A stretch of DNA of 64,000 nt from Pieris napi (GCF_905475465.1 NC_062245.1:4774001-4838000), one strand, 5' to 3'; shown: positions 38,175 to 51,252, counted from the stretch's first letter. Made by a program: numbers and translations. Notes: generated from the sequence alone by a model not told the origin.

Positions 38175-41100
38175 ATGTATTTCTTTGTATTAAAGCTCCC
38201 GAGATGTAAGTTAGCAATAGTTTCTGGTCCATCATTCACAGTCAGGACTTTGCCAAACTTTGACTTCCGTATGTAACAAGACATTTTTGACGTGTCTTAC
38301 GGCCTGGCCACGGGGATCGGCGGTGCGAACGGCGATGCGGGAGGCGAGGCGACCATTCGCGCGGGGCCGTTTGCAGGCCACGGACCAGTCACGTTTGCCG
38401 CCGCGACCAGTAAGGAAGTTCGACAGCGAAATGTCTTTATCGAAATCATCTCGATATTACTTGGAAAGTAATAGCTTTTGGTGCAAGACCTAATATTTGG
38501 AGAAATTGTGGAGAATTCCACAAGAAGTATGAGAAATTCAGAATATATCCAGAATTATTTTTTTGAGTATACCAGAATGAGTATTGAAACCTTCAATTAT
38601 ATTCTTATGATTATTTTTCCGACCCAAATATCGGCCAATAGAATTGCACCATTCGACGTCACGTGGTACAACCTACATGGTATTATACTGATAATTTTTT
38701 GTGAAAATTTTCTCTGGTCGTTGCTTCAAGAAAAGTATTAAGTAGTTGTTTTATTCATTATGAAATTCTTATTTGTTAACTGTACATTTCGTCTCATGGT
38801 GCAATTCTATTGGCCGACATTTGGGTCGGAAAAATAATCCCCCGAATACCACACGAGCTTCAAAATTATCGGGTATTTCCCGATAGGTTCGTTGCAAACA
38901 ATTAATATAGTCGTCATGACGACTATATTTGTTTGCAGGGAACCTTGAGGGAGGGGGGGAGGGGTATTATAAGTGAATATTCAACCAGAATTGGAGAAAA
39001 AAGTTAATGCAAATAGAATTTTAAGTGCCGCTGAAAAATTTTTTTTTGAGATTAAGGTATATTAAATTAATGCTGTGGATGGCCAGACTTCCAAATAGCT
39101 GGTCTAGCCAGTATTTCAGTAACAAAAAACTCTGTATTCATTTTTCGCCGCGACCACGACTAAACTTATTTATTCCCTTCTCTATTCGCCGCGACTGCCG
39201 CTCGACTCCGTGGCTTGCACCGTACTGATTCATGCATTTGTTTCGCTCGCCCGTCGCGACGTCAGTCGCCCGCGCGATTCGCTCGGTACATTTCGCTGGT
39301 CGCATCGCTGGTCGCCGTTGCGCGTGGCTTCATTAGTACATTGCTATGACTTTATTTCAGTCGCTAGACGCATCGCGGTTCGCACCGCGCGAATATTCGC
39401 GTCGGCGAATGTCCCGTGGCCAGGCTGTTAGATGCGCAGAAGTTGTCTCAACTCAGTTGTCTAGGGATTCTTATTTAATAACCAAGCGCAAACCCATGCA
39501 AAATCTCACCAAGTTACGTGCTGATACCATGGTACAAAATTGTCTTTGTTTTACGAGTACACATTTAAATTAGACGTTGTTAATGAATATAAATGCGTTT
39601 TTATTACAATATTTATGTAACTAGACTTTTGTGCTTTACAATATTTGAAGTCCGCGAGAGTTTTATTTTCAGGTTTAAACCCATAAAAAAAGATTTACAT
39701 TAAAGCAGTATTTTTATTATATTATATGACATTCATTACTTGCTATATTTTTTACACAATCACGCAATTTTTATGAATAGTTTCCTTCTGCATTTGCGCC
39801 AGGAAATTGTGTTATAAGTTTAAATAATACGTCAAGTTTGAGCAATTCTAAACTATATAATTAATTTATAATCATCTAGTAGTCAAAATGATACTTTTTC
39901 TTTAATATTCGCTTGAAAACCTCGCATTTATTAGGTCTAAAACGATTTATGAATTTTAATGTTTCGTCTTCCATAATTTCTGTTAGTATCATTTTCACTG
40001 TTAGAATTTAGGTGAACTAGATTTTCTGGTGTTGTGAAGTAGTTTTATTACTATTAGGTCTATGTAAATCTTTACTGTATTAAAATGTTTGAGATTTCTC
40101 TATCTCTGTGTATCATTTAACAAATGTATCTCCTGGCATAACGCAGGTATCGTAGAGGTTCTATTAAATGCCCGACGAAATAACAATAGTTAGGTGCAAC
40201 TACTTGCCTTGCCATCTTGAGGTGCCAAAATATGTCTGCCCCAAGTCCCATTGACTAGTTACAGAAAGAAACTAAAACCCTTTTTACCTAATTATCTGTA
40301 AGCGTGAAAGGATCAGGTATATCTCAACAAAGGACGATATACTTTTCCCATTATTAAAATATCATCTATTTTGATATCTATACGAGTCAATTAGCTCTTT
40401 TCGTCATTGCTTAGTACAATTAATGCTCTCTATATAATTTAGTCAATTATCTACTTAAGTGGTAATTTACGCTGACAGGTTTAAATAAAGTACAAAAGAG
40501 GTCAATATGCTACAGAAGAATAATTCGATGACAATAAATAATAATCGTCACAAAATGTCAGTTCAATCTCACAAAATAACACAAAAATGTTTAGAATAAC
40601 AGGACAGTTATTGACTATAAGAAGTTTATTGGTATGTTTTACGTATAATATTCGCGCTTATATATGACATTATCATTTTTAAAAACAAATACAACAGCAA
40701 CTGTTTGCTTAAATTTGAGTCTAGGTTTTTGCATAGTAATACACTAATTACGCTTCGTGTCTTGCACATTACAAATTTTATTGTACATAGTGGCCAAAAT
40801 ATTAACAACTTATTTAAAGTATAACAAAAAATTTAGTTATCCAAAATAATGAGACAAATTAAAAAAAAATACGAATTCTGCATTATTATCCTCGTAGCTA
40901 GGCGTGTAACCATTAAGTCGTGTGTTCGAATCTTGGCCCCGCAACAATAGATTTTACTTTCTATGTGCTCATTTAAGGCTATGTTCAGGTGGCAAAACTT
41001 GACGCGCGTTTTCAAATCGCGACTAGACATTGTGGTATTTTCATACAACAGAGAAAAAGTCTCTAGACGCAGGTGATCGCGCGTTGTACGTTTTCTTTTT

Positions 41101-44100
41101 CTATATTTTTCTTTATAATATATCCTCAAAATAATAGCCTCTTCCACGTCCATTTTCTACGTTCTACCGAACTAGACTGACGAGCAGGTACTCTCGCAAC
41201 GCGCGTTAGCGGTCATCATCTGAACGCTCTTCAAATTTGATCGCGCGTTGACGCGCATTAACGTTACATGTGAACATAGCCTAATACTGCGCATTCATGG
41301 TGTAGCAAAGATCGGACTGAAACTAACATGCCCTAGACCCAAAAATCAACGGCGTGTGTCAACTGATAGACCGGTAGGTTGATCACCTACTTGCCTCTGA
41401 AGAAAGATAAATGATACAGAAGTATGGCCAACACCTAGCGGGTCTAGGGTTCTAGTGGTTTTATAGCTAGGTCTGTGGTCTATAGCTGTAGACAATAGTG
41501 ACTCTAGTGTTACCATACGTAATATTCCTATTATATTGATACGTTCTAAATGTTGACGAAATATAGTAGTCATCCTTATTTCCGTAGCTTTACAATAAAA
41601 TGGACATAACAATAGTAACCAAATATTATATTTTACCAGTTTTAATTTAATATATATAGCGTCGTCAGCCAATCGACGTGCAGCTTGTTCAGCACACTTT
41701 ACTCCACAAATACAAACCACAGGAGAGGGAAACTTGCCCCCCACCACCTCCACCCCCTCCTCCAAAACAAAAAGATGACTCGGCATTTTGGGGCACGCTT
41801 GCTGTGATATTTGTCGCTGCAGGTTTCGCTGTAATTGCGCAGTAAGAACTCTTATTAATAACAAATATCGCAACCTCATTTATTTATTATTTTAATTATA
41901 TAACAGGAAATACAAGTCTAAATTCCTTAAGCCCTTATGTATGCACTAAGCTTTTTTCGTCGCCTTCAGTGTTACCATAACCTTTTCATTTAATTTTATT
42001 GGTAATAAGTTTTTTTCTGTATCCTAAATAAGTTATATCTAGGCCTATATATTATGTTTCCTATGAGATTCACGAATTCCGAATGACTCACGTATAGGGC
42101 ATTTCACGGGAAGTGAAAAGCGAAAATAGATCTGAAATTTGTTCATAATCGGCCTAATTGTACTTCCAGTAGTTCAAGTTAGTTGTTGTCTAGTTGTTAA
42201 GTGAGAGTTTAAAGAATAGTCGTTACAGAAATTCGTATTTTTGAAAATAGTTTCCAAATTAAACTAATTCATTTCAAAATATTAAATATGCAGACTTACA
42301 TAGAAAATGTCGTTTAATACAAACCCGGAAATAAGCTTTTCAAATCAGAATTTTGAGCAGTGTTGGCCTAGTGGCTTCAGCTTTCGACTCTCATCCCTGA
42401 GGTCGTAGGTTCGATCCCCGGCTGTGCACCATGGACTTTCTTTCTATGTGCGCAATTGGGCTTGGGATGTAAATCCGTGAATCCGTGAAGAGCGACACTG
42501 CTGTGAATCTGGCGCTGAAAACGGACAATCATTTAATTAAAAATACAAATAAAATACGCTACAATGACTACGCTAATTAAGTTAATTCTTGTACTGTTTT
42601 TGTAATGAAAGCATTTTTATATGGCTACATAAATTACTCAAAAGTTTTCTAATCTCAATCATACCAAAATCAATAGAAAGAAGAGTAGAAAGAGAGAGAT
42701 AGAAAGTAGAGTAGATGTTTGACAATTTTGTTTTTTCTGAATACAGTCGTCTTACGTCTCTGAATCTCAGCCTAAAAGTTTATTAACTATATGACAGAGC
42801 ATTTTAATTTGTAGACGAACGCCAGAAATACGTGACTGGTTGACGATTCACGCACCGTGGTTCGATGACTTCATCGCCGTTATGTATGAGGAGAACATGA
42901 CTTATAGAGACTACGCTGAGAAGTGCATTGAAGACGTAAAGGAATATGTCGCAAAAATCGGAACTGATGACAAGCCTAAAAATTGCTCTTTGGATGGAAA
43001 ACCGATTATAAGTAAATTCTTACTTTCGATCATAATATAATAAACTATGGAATTTTATAGTATTTAACTTTTAATCATTTAATTAAATATTTAAATACCA
43101 GATACCAAATATAAAACACCAGATTCACGTCATATCTATTCATTTTTTATTTGTCAACTGCTGTCAAGACATCGATGTAAAATCGTAAGATATTTATTTT
43201 AAATTATTATTACAGCTGCACCCCAAAAACACGAAGTGGAAACGAAAAAAGATGGTGAATTTCAAATTTATCTTGACGTGTAGTAAGGCTTTTAAATACC
43301 TATTATGATCTTAACGGATTTAAGTACATCTATAGTGCACTCTTGACTCAGTCTACTATGAGTTTAAAGCAAACCCATTTTGTTACCATTGTACTATCGA
43401 CTTTCACATATATCATTTTATTTGATAAAAAAATACATTATAAAGATTGATTTTGTAGGTGATTGCGTCATCATACCGCCGCCTGTTATCACAAAGAGCA
43501 TCTGTGAAATAGAAGAATGTGTTAAAGATCTTGCTGAAGATGCTCTCAACAATTACTACACCGCTAAAGCAGCTTGCGCTTACTATAATAGTGTAAGATT
43601 CTATTTAATAATAGTGATGATAAAAATATGGTAACATATTACTGGGATAGAAGTTTTAGTCTGTGGCAAAAATATTTGAATGAAATATCTTAGATTAGGT
43701 AGAGTTCGGCGTACCAACAAAACCAGGATTTTTCACACAAATACGGCGTGTTTTACGAGAGCATTTAATAATTGGTTAATTAAATTTATTATTACGCGGC
43801 TACAATCACTGCAGTGACGCGCTAACGAAGTTATTCTAATCGCATGGATATATATGGCGGAGAGATATATCGTCACTCCATCTATATAGAGATGGTCATG
43901 TGGGTAAAGTGCGAGCACAAAAGACACGTATAATTATCGTACAGTATTTAATTTAGATTCAATCCTTTTAACATTACAAATAACACTTTTAGCTTTATAA
44001 CAAGCAGCGGGTTCGAGGCACCGATCTCACTTTTAATCATAATCTACTCAACAATAAAATCACATAGACCCAACTCGGTCCAACATCTCATCACCACCAT

Positions 44101-47100
44101 GTTCCAATGAATACTAATCAGAACTACCCTGCGTTCCTTGAACGTACTGTCCAAATTCAAGATGGCGACCCCACGAGGCATTTTCTCCGCTCTAATAATT
44201 GGTCTTAACAATATTGATACTTTTATTCGTTCAATAAAGATTCTAAATTATGAAACAATTAAATAATAACAAAAGAAATCGAATCAACGGTCAATGGACT
44301 CGATCAGAACATTTCCTGATAATCTTATATAACTTCTCGACCGTAGCCAATAGGTTTCCCTTCAGGCGAATGACTGCCTGATGATGTTCGGGCGGCCAGT
44401 AATTAGACTGGTAGAGGATCCTCCCTTTAGGGCAGAGGAAGACCACCACCATCCTCTACATATAGAAGCTGGACTATTCATAGAATTCCAAATTTTTAAA
44501 ACCTATTAAATAATCACTACACTGAGAAAGTGTTTCTATAATTGTTTAGCATCTGATTAATGGAATAATAATTCTAATGTTATAGGTAGTTGAAGAAGCA
44601 ATGCAGAACTTCACAATACCAACTGTGCGTAAACTACACGCCGCGTTGGCAGAGAGAATCAAACTTGTCAATACATCAATAGCTAACGCTAATGAGGCGC
44701 TCTCTGAATTTAGTAAGTTTAATTTTAAAGCTTTAACTTCTAATATCTTTATAGAGCACGAATTTAAATATTTGATATTTGTTCGCTTAAAATATTGTGC
44801 ATATCGTTATCTATATTCAATATACATTAAACTATCATAATAATAACCTAGTTCCATATAATATAATCTTTGACACGACCAAAAGGTTGTACCGTCACTG
44901 GTTTACTGGCCTTAGATTCCAACATAATTTTGGCCTCACGATGTTTTCCTTTAGCGAGCGAGTGTTAAATGCACATATAGACATAAGGCCCATTAATGCA
45001 GAGCTGGGGTTCGAACCTATAACCTCAAGGATGAGAGCCGCACACTGAACCCACTCTAGCTCTTATATAGTAAAGAGAGAAACTATATTATGATACGCCA
45101 TTTGTGATTCTCAAACTACGATTTCATGTACAAAAACATACACATACTGTATAGTAATTTAGCACATTTGATTTACCATGAGTGAGACTAATTGAACGTT
45201 TACCACTCATGCATGAACGTCTCAAATGCTTGTATGAAAATTATATTTTTGTTGCGTAACTTGTGACGTGTTTTACTACATATCGTAAGTTAGATTAACA
45301 AATACTGATTTCAGATGACCTAATCCAATATTTTGAATGTGGGGTAAAAGCCCCACCAGAGCATATAACGAATACGCGTGGTTTAATCAACGATTATCAG
45401 AAGAAGCTCACAGCCAGTCTTATGCAGTATGAGTGGGAGAATGATAAAGCATTGGCTATGGACATGCATTGGCAAAGGGTAAAATAAATATAATTATAAG
45501 CTATAGTTTATATACGAATATGTCTGCGATAAGCTACGACAATTTTTGGCACAAATAACAATACTCAAGCGTATCCCCTTTAAAACCAAACGTTCACTTT
45601 ACAACGCGCTTTGCGAGTCAGTCATTAATCACGGTCTAACTAGCTACGGTTGAACTTAACGTATCTCAAGCTAATATATAACCTACAAATGCAAATCCTC
45701 AAACACGTTGTCTCAGGAAACATCAACTCATATAAAATAACAGAAGTAAATAAATGTCTTCTTGTTGTTGTTGAAAAACTACTTTTACTTGAATTTGTCG
45801 CATTCTTAAACAAGACGGAACTAATTTAGCATATTAGGATTTTATTATATTATTGTGTAAATTAAATACATTTAAATATGTATATACGTAGGCCCCATAT
45901 CAAGGGAACAATTTCGAGCTAAAAGAAGATAGATAGCGGTCTACGTCCAGAAATGGTTATATAAAATAGAATTTAAAAAAATGTGTAGGTTGTATCGATA
46001 CGAACCAATAATTTATGGAAATTAGAATTTTCTACAAAGAAATTATTTCCGAAATTTTTAATATTTGTTTCCAAAATCAACTAATTCATGTGTTTTCAGT
46101 ATAGGAACAGAACATAGATATATGTCAGTCTTAAATTTCGAAACGCATATTTTTTTTATTCCAGGTAGAAAATTCCGTAGACAAGTATACAATTGAGAAT
46201 CAAACCATGTACCCAGAAATTAAATACGAACAAGATAAACTCCAGCTACAGAGTGACCCCGACTTTTTACTCTACCATACTTTTAGATATGTAAGTTATA
46301 TATTATTAAGTTAGAAATTTTTAAAATTCTATCTATCCCTTTCCCTTAAGACCTATATTAAAATCGTGCATGGTCATGGTAACTTTGGTCTCTTTGTTTC
46401 TCAACATTTGTTTTGTCTCTCTGTGTCTATTTTGGGTTATTATATTAATGACCTTAACACTTAGATAATTTTCTTTAATTTTTAAATTATTTTCTAGTGT
46501 CAAAAAGTATTTCCTAATGTCAAAATACATCCAAGTCGATTCATCGAAAGGTGTATGTTTATTACTATAAAATTAGTAATAGTGATTTTTTTTTAAATTA
46601 GGCATCAAAGTTACGAGAAGAGCTGGACAATGCTGTAGTTGGTATGACAGACAGAGTTAACAGAGGAATGGAGAGTGAGTTCAACTTCAATTCTTATTTT
46701 GATATGTATTTTGATAAGTTTTAATACATACATACTTGATTTTTAATATTTACAATCCTTTACGTCCCAGCACTACCAGAAAATAAAACAAGAGATGCCA
46801 AGCTCGACGCTGTGTACAGACAGAAAAAAGCAGAACTAGATAGGGAATTTCAGAAGCGGGTAAATCCAAATGAAATTTATAGATGCAAAGCTATTAAGAA
46901 ATACCATCATCAATGGTAATACATTTCTAATTTAGCATCCTTAAGTAGTTTACGCTGCACAACCTAACCCTTGTAGGACGAACTATGACAAAAAAAAATT
47001 AGGTACACTATTATAATTTCGAGTGCTTTTAAGCTTTCGTTCAAGAGACTGTAATAAATTCGTTTATAGCCATTTAAAAATAAAATCTTTTTAAATTTTC

Positions 47101-50100
47101 TTAAAAACGAACGAAGCTGAACGAAGCTAGGAGCTGGGTTACGTTATTCGTAAATGTGTAGATATTATATTGTTATATTTGCTAATATTTTCATTCTTGA
47201 TATTAAGGTACTATTTGATTGTAGCGTTTTCATAGCTTAACTATGTTTCTAGTACGCCGATCAAATCGCAAACAATGACAAAATTCTAAAGGACTCGTTG
47301 AAGAAACAGCTGGACAAACAGCAAGAGACGTTGCGCAGACGGCTTGAGGAAAAGGAGAAAGAGGTATTTTTCATTTAAAAATATATTTTGTTACATATTT
47401 GCCATAACTTTTACGGAAATAAAAGTTTGAGTTTTTTCCTTAATAATAAAAACGTTTTGCTTATTAATTTTTGTTAAGGTGTTAAGGTAACACCTTTATT
47501 AGAAGTCCTCATTTAGTTTTTACTTGATTTCGTATTATAATAATCTTATTTCAGGCAACAATCACTTTGGATAAAATGGTTGCTGAGAAGGTGGCATTTG
47601 AAAAGAGTATTTTTGCGCGTCAACTTGCAGAAATGGCTGGGAAATTAAAATTGGTTGAGGACAAACTAAACGGTAGTTTCAAGTTCGTTTCTGAAGTAGA
47701 TTGAGATAAACTTTGTTTTGTTGAAAATTGTTGCCCGAAGAATTGTTGTTTTATTAAAATACATACAAAAATCAAAATGTGCGATTTTCGCTTTCGAATC
47801 ATCATATTTTTTTAATTACCCACTTTAGGAACGTTAGCCTTATATATATATACGCCCGAGCTGTGTCCCGAAATTCGCCCACCAGGTCGTGCAAAAAAGC
47901 TAGTTGGCCGTACTAGGATAGTAGTAGTTCTCGAGGCAGTTCAGGCCATTTACGACCCCCTAACAATCTGTATATTAAAAAAAATAATAATTATAATATT
48001 AATTATGGTCATTATAAGCAATCAGGTTAGCTAATTACGTAATAACTTAAAACAGAAGGTCGCTTAAGTAGGGACTGAATCAATTAACCAACTTGATACG
48101 ACATGGATCTCACAACTTTTACGGTAAGCAGTGCTTCTACCGTAAAAGTTGCGAGATTTGAGACATATATCTTATTACAGCTCATTTGAAAGCTGAGCGC
48201 GAAACGCGAAGGTCTCAGGAATTGTGGGTGGCTGGATCAGCTTTGCTAGCCGCTACCAAGAAGGGTGCACCCCATGTTGACGTCAATAAAGAACTGAATG
48301 CCATACAAAAGGCATCTGGTATTATTTTAAATAGTATTTAACATATAGGTTATATTAGACCAACCCTTTAACTAAAAGACACAAAGGACAAAATAACGAA
48401 GTTAACTTTAATAAATGTAGTCACAGGCAATGTGGAATGTACAACAACCGAAACATTTATTCTTAAGAAGGCTGGGATAGCCTATGAGAGAGAGAGACAG
48501 ATAGGGTTAAAAAATAATAATACATAAAAGCGTATTGAAAGCGTAGTTGTGTTTTTATGTAAAACTACGGCGAACTCCGTTTCGCCACCAGATGACTTCG
48601 TTTTATGTAACATTTCGTTTGGTGATCCCGCTTTTCTGTTGAATTTTTTCCTGAATTTTATATGCTATAAACCTCACGGATCCCTTGGAGACCTTTCCAA
48701 CGAATGCAAAACCGTGGAAATCGGTTCGTGCGTTCTGGAGTTATAGCGTCAGGAAGGAAAACCCGACTTATTTTTATTATGTAATAAAATTTTGGCTGGT
48801 AAATTGTGTCATTTGAGTAACTAATAAAGCCATATCTATGTTTGACTCACCTAAAATATTGTCATAAGGTGATGGTGACAAGCTCGTGGAAACAGTTTTA
48901 AAAGCAATACCTGGATCAGTCAGGGAGAAGGGCATTGTACCAGAAAGTGTTCTTCGAGATAGATATCATAAGGTAAGAATTACAAATTGTAAAGTTTGGT
49001 AGTCATACGTAATCTAGGAAATGCATTGTTCACTAAATACAATTCGGTAAATTATCAAAAATTCTTTTAAAATTGTTTCAACGTTTATGTACTTCACAGA
49101 CGGCTACGGCGATCCACGTCTTTATTAAATTATACTCATTCGATCTGTACATGTGGTTTAGGAAATGCTATACAAAAAGATAAGCTTTGATACATTTATA
49201 ATATTTGTCTAATTAATTTTAATAATATTCACGTATTCGCAGATGGAGAATTTGGCGCTCAAAGTAGCGTTAGTAGAACACGATGGCGCTGTATTACCCG
49301 TATATATTCTGTCATGGCTGCAATCAGTGCTACTCTTTATGAAGGTATTTTAATTCTAATCAACTGTGGAATGACGTACAGTGGTGGTTTCCGGTTGCCT
49401 TCCACTCCCAGATATTTTTAAAGTTATTTTTATTGGTTATACCGCCACAGCCTCGTCTGTTATATAGACTATCTATCTAGACAGAAACCGGTGAAAACTG
49501 AAAGCCCGCTCTAGATGCTTCCTTGCTAACCATGAAGCTTAGACGTGAGAAGAAGACTGAATAGAGAAAGAGAGAGTGGAATAACGATGTTAATTTTTAC
49601 CTAAACTGTGTAGCAAAGATAAAAAATAAAAAGTGCCAATAATAAAATAAATATTTTTCCCTCTATATTTTCTTAAAATTCTTAAAGACCCATTTTTTTC
49701 TTTATCCGCCATCTCAATTACTGATCTTTCTTTTAACTTATTCAGATCTCTGGTATACCTCAAGAAGAATTCGATAAGCCACCTAAAGAGCCCTTTCAAC
49801 ACTTGGACACTTATGATTTACTTCAACGTGCCAGGTATAGTATCGTACAGTGAAATATGTACAATAAGTGACGTTCTCTGACGTTCGTACAACTTCGTAC
49901 AGTCCGCGCAAATAATGTATACAGAAAAAAACAACCTCAAATCTTAACATTGCTAGGTAAATTTGATAACGTTACCTTAAAAGGTAGGTATTTTATTAAG
50001 GATGTAGATGCTTGGGATGCTAATAGATGCATAAATTTGAGATAAATGTTATATTATGACCAAGTTATAAAAATGTTTTTACTATTTAGTTTATAAGAAA

Positions 50101-51196
50101 TTTAAATTTTTACTGTGGTGTAGCCCTTCAGGCTCAAGGTTAAACCCCTTAGTGCTTTTTTGGTGTTTTCTGTACTTTTAGTTTATACATACAAGAAGCA
50201 ATAATTAATTAATATAAAGGTATTTACAAAGCAAAGTTGCACCAGTTTATATTATATTTTAGTCTAGATAGTTTCGAGTAAATCACTTCACTATTTCCAC
50301 AATAGTCTTCTGTAGAATAATATTTAGTACAAAAAACTTTGTTATCATCTGTTTATACTTTACTATAGTTATTTTGCTTAACCCAATTTTCACGCCAGGA
50401 AAATTATAATTGTTTTAACACGACCATGAAAGTATGTAGTAATATGTCGTTGCGCATGATCGCTTGTGGGTTAGGACGTTGTTCATCACGTGCGCTCGCG
50501 CATGTATTGTTCATTCCAGTTTAATTCTAACCAACTTATTTTTTTATTTTTGAATACTTTTCTACATTTATATTTCTTTTTCTACATTTGGATTTCTTGG
50601 ACTTGTCTTGAAGAATATTAATTCAACTCATAAAATTCCTATCTTCAAACGTTCAAATTCGAATTCTCACTTTCTTTGGTATCGCGACCTAGAAAGGAAT
50701 CCATAGGGAGATCGATGGCGCAGAGGAGGGTCGAAGGGACAAGAGCTCGTGGCCTTTGACCTTTGCGGTGGTCAGATTCAATCAAGAGAAAGGCACCTTT
50801 CCTTGATTAATGGCACAGGGTTGTCAAGAGAGTAGTAACTCCGAGGAGTCAACCACGACCGCTATGTCAAGAGCGCTGATTATGATGAAGAAGATTGAAC
50901 TTCAATTAAGCTGTAGACGTATACTGTTTCTTTAAAGAAAAATAGTGGCGTGGAATTTTCGAGAGTAACATCCAATTTTATTTTATAAATATTAGAATTT
51001 GTGGTTTGTTTTTTCCAGGTTTTGGATTGAACGCGGCAACTTGGCCGCTGCAATTCGCTACGTGAGTGCACTAGAGGGCGCTTCGCGGGCGGCAGCTGCC
51101 ACATGGGCTGATGATGCGCGCGCATACCTTGAAACACGACAAGCTGCGGAGGCTGTGCTTGCCCATGCCGCAGCTTTGGGTCTTCAATACATCTAA
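38175..51196 (+). CDS. Mic60: MICOS complex subunit Mic60 (mitofilin), frame broken by one base in exon 2
   Basis: Inner-membrane scaffold that bends cristae at their junctions. Exons: 38175-38205, 41660-41841, 42815-43011, 43216-43254, 43459-43592, 44586-44712, 45315-45478, 46165-46290, 46602-46674, 46771-46859, 47253-47363, 47555-47672, 48181-48318, 48869-48972, 49243-49344, 49746-49834, 51019-51196. The first ~35 residues (MYFFVLKLPR, then SSSANRRAA) look like a mitochondrial presequence. A proline run and a membrane span follow, starting FWGTLAVIFVAAG. Exon 3 gives the family's EIRDWL..HAPWFDDFI, the middle is charged coiled coil, and the C-terminal signature ends in LGLQYI. As assembled, six C at 41737-41742 shift the frame to TGA at 41776. 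With five C all phases fit and the total is 666 residues. Exon 1 is the least certain part. AATAAA follows at 51247. Confidence 0.88.
38300..39427 (+). mobile_element. PIF/Harbinger transposon derivative, 1,128 bp, TTA target duplication
   Basis: The ends CGGCCTGGCCACGGG and CAGCCTGGCCACGGG (reverse) are flanked by TTA at 38297-38299 and 39428-39430. GC-rich subterminal arms surround a dead transposase N-terminal piece reading FFEYTRMSIETFNYIL (about 38556-38603), like Harbinger transposases. A second inverted repeat (38608-38651 with 38797-38837) and a palindrome at 38894-38936 lie inside. Confidence 0.75.
40887..41460 (+). mobile_element. tRNA-headed SINE interrupted by a MITE
   Basis: The SINE head and B-box-like GTTCGAATCTTGG lie before 40976. 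The rest (CCTAGACCCAAAAATCAACG, GATCACCTACTTGCC, tail) resumes after 41284. Confidence 0.65.
40977..41281. mobile_element. 305-bp MITE nested in a SINE, TAA target duplication
   Basis: TIR GGCTATGTTCA, flanked by TAA at 40974-40976 and 41282-41284. GCGCG-rich subterminal repeats. The TAA duplication and size fit PIF/Harbinger-type MITEs. Confidence 0.8.
42358..42458 (+). mobile_element. tRNA-headed SINE, 5' part only
   Basis: GCAGTGTTGGCCTAGTGGCT through GGTTCGATCCCCGGCTGTGC to CTTTCTATGTGCGCA, then abruptly other sequence. Confidence 0.8.
44925..45065 (-). mobile_element. tRNA-headed SINE, reverse, partial
   Basis: The reverse strand reads TCTCATCCTTGAGGTTATAGG, TTCGAACCCC, TGCATTTAACACTCGCTCGC and AAAACATCGTGAGG. 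A forward-oriented tail-like piece, AAAAGGTTGTACCGTCACTG, lies at about 44880. Confidence 0.65.
45479..46164 (+). other. Mic60 intron with LINE fragment
   Basis: About 45525-45800 is a dead LINE piece; the rest is AT-rich. Confidence 0.5.
45525..45800 (+). mobile_element. LINE reverse-transcriptase remnant
   Basis: Reads SLYNALCESVINHGLTSYG, matching the LY.A...S...YGL..WG region near the end of non-LTR reverse transcriptases, then runs into stops. Confidence 0.55.
48112..48151. repeat. 14-bp-arm hairpin just before a Mic60 acceptor
   Basis: CAACTTTTACGGTA and its complement TACCGTAAAAGTTG lie 30 nt before the exon at 48181. Confidence 0.65.
48541..48780 (+). mobile_element. RTE-like non-LTR tail
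   Basis: Contains CGAATGCAAAACCGTGGAAA and GTTCTGGAGTTATAGCGTCA, ending AACCCGACTTATTTTTAT, a common lepidopteran tail. Confidence 0.55.
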
Positions 51197-51246
51197 TTAA
51201 TGTAGTTACATAATGTATATTATGATTATGATTAAATTTCTTGTGA

Positions 51247-51252
51247 AATAAA
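51247..51252 (+). terminator. Poly(A) signal of Mic60
   Basis: AATAAA lies 51 bases after the Mic60 stop codon and is followed by an A/T-rich tract. It is the only canonical hexamer close to the stop. Confidence 0.7.

Larger units (their letters stand above)
38206..41659 (+). other. Mic60 intron 1 (3.5 kb)
   Basis: Contains a 1.1-kb Harbinger derivative (38300-39427) and a SINE split by a MITE (40887-41460). The middle (39.5-40.8 kb) is AT-rich with nothing recognised. Confidence 0.5.
41842..45314 (+). other. Mic60 introns 2-6
   Basis: Introns 41842-42814 (partial SINE), 43012-43215, 43255-43458, 43593-44585 (994 nt, with a GC-richer block at 44330-44480 of unknown nature) and 44713-45314 (reverse SINE). 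Confidence 0.5.
46291..51018 (+). other. Mic60 introns 8-16
   Basis: The larger ones are 46291-46601, 46860-47252, 47673-48180 (with a hairpin near its acceptor), 48319-48868 (RTE-like tail), 49345-49745 and 49835-51018. A GC-richer block at 50690-50890 in the last one may be a transposon remnant. No gene is supported. Confidence 0.45.

Noticed and set aside
39210..39573. Overlapping open frames rich in Arg and Ser
   Set aside because: Produced by the GC-rich terminal arm of the Harbinger derivative ending at 39427.
41346..41879. 177-codon open reading frame on the minus strand
   Set aside because: It runs antisense through Mic60 exon 2 and a SINE/MITE; the plus strand carries the recognisable membrane span and splice donor.
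43255..43283. Extension of the Mic60 exon at 43216 to a TAG at 43281
   Set aside because: Only the donor at 43255 gives the phase needed by the next exon (DCVIIPPPV...); the extension would end the protein early.
50880..51137. 85-codon minus-strand frame
   Set aside because: Antisense of the last Mic60 exon and its intron.
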